Shown piece after piece: positions 22,942 through 30,941 of a DNA stretch of 64,000 bases (position 1 is the stretch's first letter; each line of letters opens with the position of its first letter). The translations under genes were made by a program, and so were the position numbers. Below the pieces are notes generated by a model that saw nothing but the letters and a program-made list of their open reading frames with translations, was not told where the DNA came from and did no database searches. Location of the stretch: positions 1 through 64,000 of the forward strand of contig CAMWFH010000012.1 in the NCBI GenBank assembly GCA_947173485.1, read 5' to 3'. This DNA is from an uncultured Clostridia bacterium (GTDB lineage: Bacteria; Bacillota; Clostridia; Oscillospirales; Oscillospiraceae).

Positions 22942-24477
22942 ATGAAGCAGGCCCTGCATCGAAAACTTTCCGCCTTTCTGCGCCTGGGGCTGGCGGCCCT
23001 GCTGTTCCTTGGCAATATCGCCCTAGTGGTGGTACTGGTGGCCCTGCTGGAGACGAAGGGGTTCTGGATCTACGCCGCCCTCCAGGCTGCCAGCGTCCTC
23101 ACCGCCGGGTGGGTCCTGAGCCGCCGGGACAGCCCCGCCTATAAGATGGGCTGGGTGTTCCTCCTGCTGGCCGCGCCGGTGACGGGGCTGCTGCTCTTCC
23201 TCTTCTGGGGCGGGCACATCGCCCCCAAGCGGCAGACCCTGGCGGAGAAGCCGGACATCGTGCCCAAGGACTACGAGCTGAGCCGCAGCGAGAAGTATGC
23301 CGCCCGCCTGAGCGAGGGCTGCCACTGGGGCCGGCTGGCGGGCTACCTGCGCAAGCGGGGGGCCCTCCTGTTCAAGAACACGGAGGCCGTCTACTTCTCC
23401 AGCGGCGAGGCGCTCTTCGAGGACATCCTCTTCCACTTAGAGCGGGCGGAGCGGTTCATCTTCATGGAGTATTTCATCCTGGCGGAGGGGCGGCTGTGGG
23501 ACCGGTTCGCCGCCATCCTGAAGCAGAAGGCCCGGGAGGGGGTGGAGGTGAAGATCATCTTCGATGACTTTGGCTCCATCGCCCGTCTGTCCAGCCGGAC
23601 CGTGGAGTCCCTGCGCAGCAGCGGCGCGGAGGTGGCGGTCTTCAACCCGGTCCACCGCCACGTCAGCCGGCTGTTCTTCAACTACCGGGACCACCGGAAG
23701 ATCCTGGTGATCGACGGCCAGCGGGCCTACACAGGCGGGGCCAACCTGGGGGACGAGTATGTCGATCTGGTCAAGCGCTTCGGCCACTGGAAGGATACCG
23801 GCGTGGCCCTGGACGGGGACGGGGCCTGGGGCCTGACCACGGCCTTCCTCCATATGTGGGAGGAGATGGGCCAGGAGATCCGGCAGGAGCACGACTACTA
23901 CCGGCCCCACGAGATGAAGAACAGCGACGGCTGGTGCCAGATCTTCCTGGACGGGCCAGACCGCAACCCGGACACCCCGGCGGCAGAGGTGTTCCTCCAC
24001 GCCATCAACGGGGCCAAGCGGTCCCTGTGCATCACCACGCCCTACCTCTCTCTGGAGGACTCCATGCTTCGCGCCCTCTGCACCGCCGCTGACGGCGGGG
24101 TGGAGGTGCGGCTCATCCTGCCAGGCATCCCGGACCACAAGTTCACCCATATCGCCGCCGGGTGGTACTTCGAGGAGCTGCTGCGCCACGGGGTGCGGAT
24201 CTATCTCTATACCCCCGGCTTCCTCCACGCGAAGATGCTGGCGGCAGACGGAGAGCTGGCCATGGTGGGCACAGTGAATATGGACTACCGCAGCTTCTAC
24301 CTGCACTACGAGTGCGGCGTCCTGCTGTACAAGATGCCGGCGGTGGCGGCGGTGGAGCGGGATATGGGGGAGATCCTGGCGGAGAGCCGGGAGATCACCC
24401 TGAAAAAGTGGCTGAAACGGGGCCGCCTGCGGCGGGGCCTGGAGACGCTGCTCAACTTATTCTCTATCTGGATGTGA
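22942..24477 (+). CDS. cls: Cardiolipin synthase
   Basis: The 511-residue membrane phospholipase D-type enzyme joins two phosphatidylglycerols into cardiolipin. There are three N-terminal hydrophobic segments (residues about 14-40, 47-60, 67-90) and two HKD motifs: HRKILVIDGQRAYTGGANLG and HAKMLAADGELAMVGTVNMD. Length fits the Gram-positive Cls family. GGAGC lies before the ATG. It follows pncB closely and precedes cobA; no functional link beyond cotranscription is evident. Confidence 0.95.
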   Translation: MKQALHRKLSAFLRLGLAALLFLGNIALVVVLVALLETKGFWIYAALQAASVLTAGWVLSRRDSPAYKMGWVFLLLAAPVTGLLLFLFWGGHIAPKRQTLAEKPDIVPKDYELSRSEKYAARLSEGCHWGRLAGYLRKRGALLFKNTEAVYFSSGEALFEDILFHLERAERFIFMEYFILAEGRLWDRFAAILKQKAREGVEVKIIFDDFGSIARLSSRTVESLRSSGAEVAVFNPVHRHVSRLFFNYRDHRKILVIDGQRAYTGGANLGDEYVDLVKRFGHWKDTGVALDGDGAWGLTTAFLHMWEEMGQEIRQEHDYYRPHEMKNSDGWCQIFLDGPDRNPDTPAAEVFLHAINGAKRSLCITTPYLSLEDSMLRALCTAADGGVEVRLILPGIPDHKFTHIAAGWYFEELLRHGVRIYLYTPGFLHAKMLAADGELAMVGTVNMDYRSFYLHYECGVLLYKMPAVAAVERDMGEILAESREITLKKWLKRGRLRRGLETLLNLFSIWM

Positions 24478-24492
24478 CGAAGGAGGGACCCT

Positions 24493-25014
24493 ATGGAACG
24501 GGGACTGACCCATATCTACTGCGGGGACGGCAAGGGCAAGACCACCGCCTCGGTGGGACTGGCGGTCCGGGCCGCCGGCCGGGGACTGCGGGTGGTGTAC
24601 GTCCAATTCTTCAAGGACGGCACCTCTGGGGAGTTCCAGGTCCTGGAGGAGCTGGACAACGTGCGGCTGCTGCCGCCGGAAAAGACGTTCGGATTCATCT
24701 GGACCCTGAGCGAGGCGGAACGGCAGGAGGCCGCCGCCTTCTACACGGAGCATTTCCGCCGGGCCATCGCCCTGGCCCAGGACGCAGACCTGCTGGTGCT
24801 GGACGAGGTGATCAGCGCCTGCAACTGCGGCGCGGTGCCGGAGGAGGAGGTCATCCGCTTCCTGCGGAGCCGCCCCAAGGGGCTGGAGGTGGTGCTCACC
24901 GGCCGGGAGCCCAGCGAGGCCTTGCAGGCGGAGGCGGACTATGTGTCGGAGATGTGCAAACGCAAGCACCCCTTCGACCAGAAGATCTGCGCCCGGCAGG
25001 GGATCGAGTTCTGA
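24493..25014 (+). CDS. cobO: Cob(I)yrinic acid a,c-diamide adenosyltransferase (CobA/BtuR type)
   Basis: The 173-residue P-loop enzyme transfers the adenosyl group of ATP to corrinoid cobalt. It has the Walker A site GDGKGKTT at residues 10-17, VQFFKDGTSGEF, and the Walker B-like LLVLDEV. No cobalamin biosynthesis genes are adjacent, so it may serve salvage of imported corrinoids. It is the last gene of the pncB-cls-cobO group. Confidence 0.94.
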   Translation: MERGLTHIYCGDGKGKTTASVGLAVRAAGRGLRVVYVQFFKDGTSGEFQVLEELDNVRLLPPEKTFGFIWTLSEAERQEAAAFYTEHFRRAIALAQDADLLVLDEVISACNCGAVPEEEVIRFLRSRPKGLEVVLTGREPSEALQAEADYVSEMCKRKHPFDQKICARQGIEF

Positions 25015-25051
25015 CGGGCTGGCAGTTTGTATAAAAACCGGCAGATATTTC

Positions 25052-25080
25052 TTGACAAATTTGATAGGATAGTATAAGAT
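25052..25080 (+). promoter_or_regulatory. Promoter of the zinc-ribbon gene
   Basis: TTGACA (25052-25057), a 17-base spacer, TAAGAT (25075-25080). Confidence 0.6.
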
Positions 25081-25131
25081 ATGGATATCCGATGGCGGTA
25101 TCTACTTTAATAGAACGAAGGAGGCACCCTC

Positions 25132-25308
25132 ATGGCAGTATTAGACGGATGCGGCGCGAAATCCTGGACCCCCACCTTGGAGGAGCGGCCCTGCCCCAGC
25201 TGCGGGGAGGATCTGGAGGTGTTCACCAAGGACGGCATCGTGACCGAGGAGGTCAAGTGCCCCAAGTGCGGCCTGGTGGTGGAGGCCGGCAAGAATTTCC
25301 CCGGCTGA
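25132..25308 (+). CDS. Small zinc-ribbon protein (58 aa)
   Basis: It starts MAVLDGCGAKSWTPTLEERP and carries two CxxC knuckles, CPSCGED and CPKCGLVV, about 25 residues apart, a classic zinc-ribbon. The family and function are not recognised; nucleic-acid or protein binding is possible. GAAGGAGG lies seven bases before the ATG. It has its own promoter and terminator, so it is monocistronic. Confidence 0.75.
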   Translation: MAVLDGCGAKSWTPTLEERPCPSCGEDLEVFTKDGIVTEEVKCPKCGLVVEAGKNFPG

Positions 25309-25320
25309 ACCAGATGCGAA

Positions 25321-25348
25321 GCCCCGGCCTCTTGGCCGGGGCATCTTC
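25321..25348 (+). terminator. Terminator after the zinc-ribbon gene
   Basis: A 9-bp GC stem (25321-25329 with 25334-25342), loop TCTT, followed by ATCTTCAT. Confidence 0.7.
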
Positions 25349-25383
25349 ATATATCTTATCCACGAACAGGGAGGACCTTGACG

Positions 25384-26367
25384 ATGAGACGCATACTGCC
25401 CCTGCTTTTATGCCTGTCCCTGTCGCTGACGGCCTGCGCCGCGACAGTTGCGCCCCCTGCCCCGGTGGACAAGCGGGAACGTATCCTGACAGAGCGGCTC
25501 GTCCCCCTGCCGCCGGCGCCGGAGACGCCTGCCAGTCCGGTGGGGCTGGACGGGGACACCTTCACCTTCACCCGGGAGAACTTCCCCAAGCTGGACGGCT
25601 CCACCTCCACCGTCCCCCTGGCCCAGGCCATCGCGTCGGTGCTGCTGGGGGAGAGCCGGGAGGAGGTGGGGGACCTGATTCGCTTCTCTAAGACCACCCA
25701 GTCCTACCAAAATCTTCTGCGGTACCACGACAATGGTGCCAAGTTGCTCTTGGCCGCAGAACCGCCGGAGAGCATTTGGGAGGAGAAGGAGGAGATCGGC
25801 TTTGCGTGGAAGATGGAGCCCTTCGCCATAGACGGCCTGGTCTTTATGGTCAATGCCAATAATCCGGTGGACAGCCTGACCGCCGACCAGGTGCGGAAGA
25901 TCTATGCCGGTGAGATCACCAACTGGAAGGAAGTCGGTGGGGATGATGTGGAGATCGTCCCCTTCCAGCGCAACGAGGAGGCTGGCAGTCAGACCATCAT
26001 GCAGAAAGTCGTGATGAAGGATGTGCCCATGATGGAGCCGCCATCGGAGCATGTCATAGGCAGCATGGGCTGGCTGATCGAGGCGGTGCGGAGCTACAGC
26101 AACAGCACTGGTGCTATCGGTTACACCGTCTACTACTATGCCCACGATATGCGGATGGCGGAAGGGCTGAAGCTGCTGAAGATCGATGGCTATGCCCCCA
26201 ATGCGGATACGTTCCGTTCTGGAGCATATCCCTTCACAAGTCCCTACTATGTGGTGACAGCCGCCGAACAGCCGGAGTACAGTCCCGCATTGGTGCTGTA
26301 TCACTGGATATTGAGCGAAGAGGGGCAGGCCCTGGTGGAACAAGAGGGCTATGTCCCGGCGGCGTAA
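25384..26367 (+). CDS. PstS-like substrate-binding lipoprotein
   Basis: The 327-residue lipoprotein has signal peptide MRRILPLLLCLSLSLTAC with the lipobox LTAC. Downstream it has the phosphate-binding-protein pattern LTADQVRKIYAGEITNWKEVGG, then FQRNEEAGSQTIM and STGAIGYTVYYYA. It probably binds phosphate or another oxyanion outside the membrane, but no ABC transporter genes are near. ATG 25384 follows GGAGG by nine bases; the in-frame TTG at 25378 is less likely. It is probably cotranscribed with the lipoprotein at 26382. Confidence 0.87.
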   Translation: MRRILPLLLCLSLSLTACAATVAPPAPVDKRERILTERLVPLPPAPETPASPVGLDGDTFTFTRENFPKLDGSTSTVPLAQAIASVLLGESREEVGDLIRFSKTTQSYQNLLRYHDNGAKLLLAAEPPESIWEEKEEIGFAWKMEPFAIDGLVFMVNANNPVDSLTADQVRKIYAGEITNWKEVGGDDVEIVPFQRNEEAGSQTIMQKVVMKDVPMMEPPSEHVIGSMGWLIEAVRSYSNSTGAIGYTVYYYAHDMRMAEGLKLLKIDGYAPNADTFRSGAYPFTSPYYVVTAAEQPEYSPALVLYHWILSEEGQALVEQEGYVPAA

Positions 26368-26381
26368 AAGGAGGGGGAGAG

Positions 26382-27452
26382 ATGCGGCGTTTGTGGATGC
26401 TCCTGCTGCTGCTGTGCCTGACGGCCTGCCAGACAGCGGAGCCAGCAGGAACACTTTCGGAGACGGACACGGCCAAGATACCGCGCTCCACGATCTACCG
26501 GCACATACGGACGGTCTCCCGCCTGCCCCTCGTACCACCCACGCCACCGCCGCCGGTGGACCAGCTGGCCGTGCAGATAGATCCGTCCCATCTGACAGCG
26601 CAGGTGACGGAGGGGCCGCTCGTCCGCTATTGGGGCAATGGACCGCAAGATACTTTCGTTCCCTCGGAGGAATATGGGGAGTTGGTCCCCTATATTGGAA
26701 AGAGCTACTATTCCTACGGATATCCCTATGTAGGAGAGGGAGCATCACCGAACATCTACGGTCTGATGACGAGAGATGGGCATATCGTAGTGGACTCGAT
26801 CTATAGCTATATACGCTTTCTTACCTATAACAATACACCTCTACCGGCCATGATCGCTTTTCAGCCGAGAAAGTATGCGGTCTCCTATGGTTCAGATGCC
26901 TATGAGGACTATCATGCTTTGATCGCAACCGATGGCAGCTGGTGCATCGATCTAACGGAGTACAGGGACTGCACGGCCGCTGATGAAAAAACTATTTTTC
27001 TTCAAAAAGATAGCGGCGTGTGTGAGCTGTACGATCTAAACGGCAAAATGATATCCTCCTTTTCCCTTCCAGATGCTTCTTTTTCCAGAAAAAGTGAGTA
27101 CGCATGGGAGGATGGGATGTGTATATATGACAAGTATATCTCCGTAGAGACCGAAGATGACGGATATTGGTATGAGGACGTGATAGACGAATTTTGGCTG
27201 AATGCCTTTACTGGAGAACTTATCCCGACAAATAAACTGGACCGCAAACCTACACACTTAAGCTATTTGAGCAACCAGGAAGAGATAGCAGAAGCAGCCA
27301 TTGATGACCTGATGGCTGATATGAAGGGTGAATGGAAAATTATAAGGATCTGGGATGATGTGATTCTTTTCCTACAAGATAGTTACAGTGTTGTAATGGA
27401 CCTGGAAGGAAACACCCTGATTCGCTATCCTCTGTTCAACACTGTCGACTGA
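26382..27452 (+). CDS. Hypothetical lipoprotein, WG-repeat-like
   Basis: The 356-residue lipoprotein has lipobox LTAC (MRRLWMLLLLLCLTACQTAE), a Pro-rich linker (LVPPTPPPP), then a beta-strand-rich, Tyr-rich body with phrases such as GLMTRDGHIVVDSIYSYI and LYDLNGKMISSF. These resemble WG-repeat or beta-propeller-like surface proteins. The 3' two thirds is clearly more AT-rich than its neighbours, suggesting transfer or relaxed selection. It shares a short intergenic space with the PstS-like gene and an analogous signal peptide. The function is unknown. Confidence 0.78.
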   Translation: MRRLWMLLLLLCLTACQTAEPAGTLSETDTAKIPRSTIYRHIRTVSRLPLVPPTPPPPVDQLAVQIDPSHLTAQVTEGPLVRYWGNGPQDTFVPSEEYGELVPYIGKSYYSYGYPYVGEGASPNIYGLMTRDGHIVVDSIYSYIRFLTYNNTPLPAMIAFQPRKYAVSYGSDAYEDYHALIATDGSWCIDLTEYRDCTAADEKTIFLQKDSGVCELYDLNGKMISSFSLPDASFSRKSEYAWEDGMCIYDKYISVETEDDGYWYEDVIDEFWLNAFTGELIPTNKLDRKPTHLSYLSNQEEIAEAAIDDLMADMKGEWKIIRIWDDVILFLQDSYSVVMDLEGNTLIRYPLFNTVD

Positions 27453-27460
27453 ACGCCGCA

Positions 27461-27490
27461 AGCCCGCCGGGGATATCCCGGCGGGCTTTT
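27461..27490. terminator. Convergent terminator
   Basis: An 11-bp perfect stem (27461-27471 with 27477-27487), a 5-base loop and TTTT, between the lipoprotein and the DUF2000 gene. Confidence 0.8.
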
Positions 27491-27496
27491 CCCGCG

Positions 27497-27886
27497 CTAT
27501 CGCAGAAGGGGCAGGCTGCCGGTGAGATGATCGATAGCTTTCCGCTCCCCCCAGAGGGCCAGACCGGCATACCGCAGGTCCTCCGCCCCGGCCATGCGCT
27601 GGATGTACTCCGGGTAGGTCCTGCACCGCTGGGCCAGGTCTGTCAGGTCCACCATAGTCACCTCCGGCGGCACTGCCGCCGCCAGCTTATCCAAGTCCTC
27701 GCTTTGCAGGACCGGCACCGGCACGGTGACGATGCCCGGATGGACCCGCCCGGTCCGGTCCGTCACATCCGGCCCCACGATCTCCGGCAGGAGCCGCCCC
27801 AGGGAGATGCCCAGGATGGCGGCGGTGTTGGCGGCCTGTCCGGCGGGCAGGGCGGCGTCCAGGACGATGACGCATTTTTGGCTCAT
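27497..27886 (-). CDS. DUF2000 domain-containing protein
   Basis: The 129-residue protein begins SQKCVIVLDAALPAGQAANT and has GISLGRLLPEIVGPDV, the DUF2000 pattern; the fold is related to peptidyl-tRNA hydrolase II but the role is unknown. AAGGAG lies seven bases before ATG 27886. The start is four bases after the stop of the AraC-type regulator, so the two form one operon. Such AraC/DUF2000 pairs are common in Clostridia and Proteobacteria. Confidence 0.85.
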   Translation of the reverse strand: MSQKCVIVLDAALPAGQAANTAAILGISLGRLLPEIVGPDVTDRTGRVHPGIVTVPVPVLQSEDLDKLAAAVPPEVTMVDLTDLAQRCRTYPEYIQRMAGAEDLRYAGLALWGERKAIDHLTGSLPLLR

Positions 27887-27890
27887 GCTC

Positions 27891-28688
27891 TCACTCCTTG
27901 TGTGGAAAGATGCTCCGGTAGGCCCCCGGCGGCAGGCCGATGAACCGGGTGAAGGCGTTGGTGAAGTGGCTCTGGTCGGCGAACCCGGTGCGCAGCGCCG
28001 CCTCCACCGGCAGGCACCCCCGCTCCAAAAGCCGCTTGGCCCGGTCGATCCGCAAACTCTCCAGGTAGCGGTAGGGGGTGACCCCCTTCTCACGAGTAAA
28101 GGCGCGCAGGAGGGTGGACCTGCTCAGAGCGGCGCAGAGGCACAGCTCTTCCAGGGTGATATGCTCCGCCAAATGGTCCTCCATATAGGCGCAGGCCCGC
28201 CGGACCCCCTCCCGGCCCTCCATGGGGAGCGCGTTCCCGGTCCGCAGCAGCTGGGACAGGAGCAGCAGCAGTGCCTCCTCCCGACCCAGGGCCTCTGCCA
28301 GCACCAGCTCATGGAGGCTCCCCAGGGCCCAGGCCGCCTCCGGGTCCCAGAGGACGTTCTGGGGGAAGCGGGGGAGGAGGGGCTGTCCGGCGGCTTCGCC
28401 GGCCCAGCGGGCCATGGCCTCCCGGCTGATGTGGAGACTGCGGTAGTCCAGCGCGCCGGTGCGCTGGGTGCAGCCGTGGCTATCGCCGGGGTTGAAGAGG
28501 AGCAGATGGCCGGGCCGGATGGTGTAGCTCCGCTCCCGGCAGGTGAGAGAGCGTTCCCCGGCGTCCACCAGGCCGATGACGTAGTAGTCGTGGAAGTGGC
28601 TGGGAAAGGGCTGGACCACCCCCCGGAACCGGCAGGCCTCGATGCCCAGGGCGCTGTCATAGACCGCCGTCCGCAGGCTCTTTCCCAC
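27891..28688 (-). CDS. AraC family transcriptional regulator
   Basis: The 265-residue regulator has an N-terminal cupin domain (FPSHFHDYYVIGLVDAGER, IRPGHLLLFNPGDSHGC) and a C-terminal double HTH (LEELCLCAALSRSTLLRAF; CLPVEAALRTGFADQSHFTN). It should bind an effector in the cupin and activate or repress nearby genes. It is cotranscribed with DUF2000 and divergent from the MBL-ADH-ALDH operon, which is a plausible target. Confidence 0.92.
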   Translation of the reverse strand: MGKSLRTAVYDSALGIEACRFRGVVQPFPSHFHDYYVIGLVDAGERSLTCRERSYTIRPGHLLLFNPGDSHGCTQRTGALDYRSLHISREAMARWAGEAAGQPLLPRFPQNVLWDPEAAWALGSLHELVLAEALGREEALLLLLSQLLRTGNALPMEGREGVRRACAYMEDHLAEHITLEELCLCAALSRSTLLRAFTREKGVTPYRYLESLRIDRAKRLLERGCLPVEAALRTGFADQSHFTNAFTRFIGLPPGAYRSIFPHKE

Positions 28689-28773
28689 GAGATGTGCCTC
28701 CTTTCCTTTGGGATAGATCGATCATACCATAAAATGCCCCTGCTGGCTTGTAAAATATCTTCATCATTGGATA

Positions 28774-28803
28774 TTGACGGACCTTCCCCCGACATAGTAA
28801 GAT
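28774..28803 (+). promoter_or_regulatory. Promoter of the MBL-ADH-ALDH operon
   Basis: TTGACG (28774-28779), an 18-base spacer, TAAGAT (28798-28803), in the divergent region shared with the AraC gene. Confidence 0.5.
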
Positions 28804-28837
28804 AGGGAGGATGATCTTTTTAAACGAGGTAAAAGCT

Positions 28838-29716
28838 ATGTACGAGTTGATACAGGCGGGGGAGCGGACCTGGTATATCCAGGCCCCAGTGCAGACCGGC
28901 ATCTACTGGGCGTCGGATACCGGCGTCTATCTCATCGACAGCGGCGGGGACAAGGACTATGGCCGGCGGGTCCGCAAGATTTTAGACAGCCAGGGCTGGA
29001 CCCTCCTGGGCATCCTGAACACCCACTCCAATGCAGACCATATCGGCGGCGATCGGTATCTACAGCAGCAGTACCACTGTCCGGTGTTCGCCGGCGGTAT
29101 CGAGGGGGCCATGACCCGGTACCCCATCCTAGAGCCCAGCTTCCTCTTCGGCGGCTACCCCTTCAAGGAGCTGCGCCACAAGCTGCTGCTGGCGGAGGCC
29201 AGCGAGGTCTCCGGATTCGACTGCCCCGACTTCCCCCAGGAGGTGGAGATCATCCCCCTGCCGGGGCACTTCTTCGATATGGTGGGTTTCCGCACGCCGG
29301 ACGGCACCGTCTTTCTGGCGGATTGCCTGTGCAGCGAGACCACCCTGGAGAAGTACCAGATCACCTTTATCTATGACGTGGCCGCCTACCTCCAGACCCT
29401 GGACAAGGTGATGGAGATGGAGGCGCCCCTGTTCGTCCCCGCCCACGCCCCGGCAACAGCAGATATCCGGCCTCTGGCGGAGCGGAACAAGGCGGCGGTC
29501 CGGGCCGTGGCGGCCCATATCAAGGAGCGCTGCGCCCAGCCGGTCCTCTTCGAGGAGCTGCTGCGGCAGCTGTTCCTCGACTATGGCCTGCGCATGACCT
29601 ATGAGCAGTACGTCCTGGTGGGCAGCACGGTCCGCTCCTACCTGGCCTGGCTGGCGGATGCCAGAGAGGTGCGGCCAGAGATCGAGGATAACCGCCTGCT
29701 GTGGCGCGCCGTATGA
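28838..29716 (+). CDS. MBL-fold metallo-hydrolase
   Basis: The 292-residue protein has the metallo-beta-lactamase fold: VYLIDSGGDKDYG, metal motif NTHSNADHIGG, LPGHFFDMVGF, FLADCLCS and VPAHAPATAD. In the metal motif the second His of HxHxDH is Asn (HSNADH), a change that could alter metal binding. The substrate is unknown; relatives act on thioesters or glutathione adducts. ATG 28838 follows GAGGT by seven bases. It is the first gene of a three-gene operon with two aldehyde/alcohol enzymes. Confidence 0.87.
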   Translation: MYELIQAGERTWYIQAPVQTGIYWASDTGVYLIDSGGDKDYGRRVRKILDSQGWTLLGILNTHSNADHIGGDRYLQQQYHCPVFAGGIEGAMTRYPILEPSFLFGGYPFKELRHKLLLAEASEVSGFDCPDFPQEVEIIPLPGHFFDMVGFRTPDGTVFLADCLCSETTLEKYQITFIYDVAAYLQTLDKVMEMEAPLFVPAHAPATADIRPLAERNKAAVRAVAAHIKERCAQPVLFEELLRQLFLDYGLRMTYEQYVLVGSTVRSYLAWLADAREVRPEIEDNRLLWRAV

Positions 29717-29729
29717 GAAGGAGGGCAGG

Positions 29730-30941
29730 ATGGATCCATTTAGAAAAGCCTACTGCCGTGTTTTCCAGGCGGTGCTGCGGCTGGCGATCCCCTTTTTGCC
29801 CTACCGCCGGCCGGAGATCGTGGACAGCGTGGCCAAGGTGCCCGCGGCTGTCCGGGGGCCGGGCCGGGCGGGGGTACTGATCGTCACCGACCCCGGCGTG
29901 GCGGCCCTGGGCCTGACAGGCCAGCTGGAGAAGGCACTGCGGCTGGCCAGCATCCCCTTCACCGTCTTTGACCAGGTGGAGGCCAACCCCACCACGGATA
30001 CGATCGAGGCCGCCTCGGCGCTGTACCGCCAGAAGCGGTGCCAGGCCATCATCGCCATGGGCGGCGGGTCCAGCATCGACTGCGGCAAGGCCGTGGGCAT
30101 TCGGATCGTCAAGCCCGATAAGCCTCTGCGAAAGTGCAGGGGGATCCTGAAGGTCCGCGCCAAGCTGCCCCAGCTGATCGCCATCCCCACCACCGCCGGC
30201 ACCGGCAGCGAGACCACCCTGGCGGCGGTGATCACCGACTCCCAGACCCGCCACAAGTTCACCATCAACGACTTCCCCCTGATCCCCCAGTGCGCGGTGC
30301 TGGACCCGGAGATGACCCACTCCCTGCCCCCCTTCCTCACCGCCACCACCGGGATGGACGCCCTGACCCACGCGGTGGAGGCCTACATCGGCCGCTCCAC
30401 CACGCCGGACACCCGGGCCGATGCCCTGGAGGCGGTGCGGCTCATCTTCGCCAACATCGACCGGGCCTATACCGATGGGGAGGACCGGACCGCCCGCCGG
30501 AACATGCTCCACGCGGCCTTCCGGGCCGGCTGCGCCTTCACCAAGTCCTATGTGGGCTATGTCCACGCGGTGGCCCACTCCCTAGGCGGGGAGTACAACG
30601 TGCCCCACGGCTACGCCAACGCGGTGATCCTGCCCATGGTGCTGGACTACTACGGCTCCGCCGTCCACCAGCAGCTGAAGGACCTGGCCGTGGCGGTGGG
30701 CCTGGCGGGGGAGGACACGCCGCTGGCGGAGGCGGCGCGGACCTTCATCGATGCCATCAAGGACATGAAGCGGCGCTTCTCCATCGGCAACACCATCCCG
30801 GAGCTGAAACGGGAGGACATCAACAAGCTCTCCCGCTATGCCGACAAGGAGGCCAATCCCCTCTACCCGGTGCCGGTGCTGCTGGGCGCCGGAGAGCTGC
30901 GCCGGTTCTATAAGATGCTGCTGGAGGAGGATGAGCTGTGA
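29730..30941 (+). CDS. Iron-containing alcohol dehydrogenase
   Basis: The 403-residue group III NAD(P)-dependent dehydrogenase has the nucleotide motif AMGGGSSIDCGKAV, TTAGTGSETT, and metal ligands in DALTHAVEAY and HAVAHSLGGEYNVPHG. It would interconvert an alcohol and aldehyde. Residues 1-30 form an extra hydrophobic/basic N-terminus (FRKAYCRVFQAVLRLAIPFL) not usual in the family. The ATG has GGAGG upstream. It overlaps the ALDH gene by 4 bases. Confidence 0.93.
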   Translation: MDPFRKAYCRVFQAVLRLAIPFLPYRRPEIVDSVAKVPAAVRGPGRAGVLIVTDPGVAALGLTGQLEKALRLASIPFTVFDQVEANPTTDTIEAASALYRQKRCQAIIAMGGGSSIDCGKAVGIRIVKPDKPLRKCRGILKVRAKLPQLIAIPTTAGTGSETTLAAVITDSQTRHKFTINDFPLIPQCAVLDPEMTHSLPPFLTATTGMDALTHAVEAYIGRSTTPDTRADALEAVRLIFANIDRAYTDGEDRTARRNMLHAAFRAGCAFTKSYVGYVHAVAHSLGGEYNVPHGYANAVILPMVLDYYGSAVHQQLKDLAVAVGLAGEDTPLAEAARTFIDAIKDMKRRFSIGNTIPELKREDINKLSRYADKEANPLYPVPVLLGAGELRRFYKMLLEEDEL

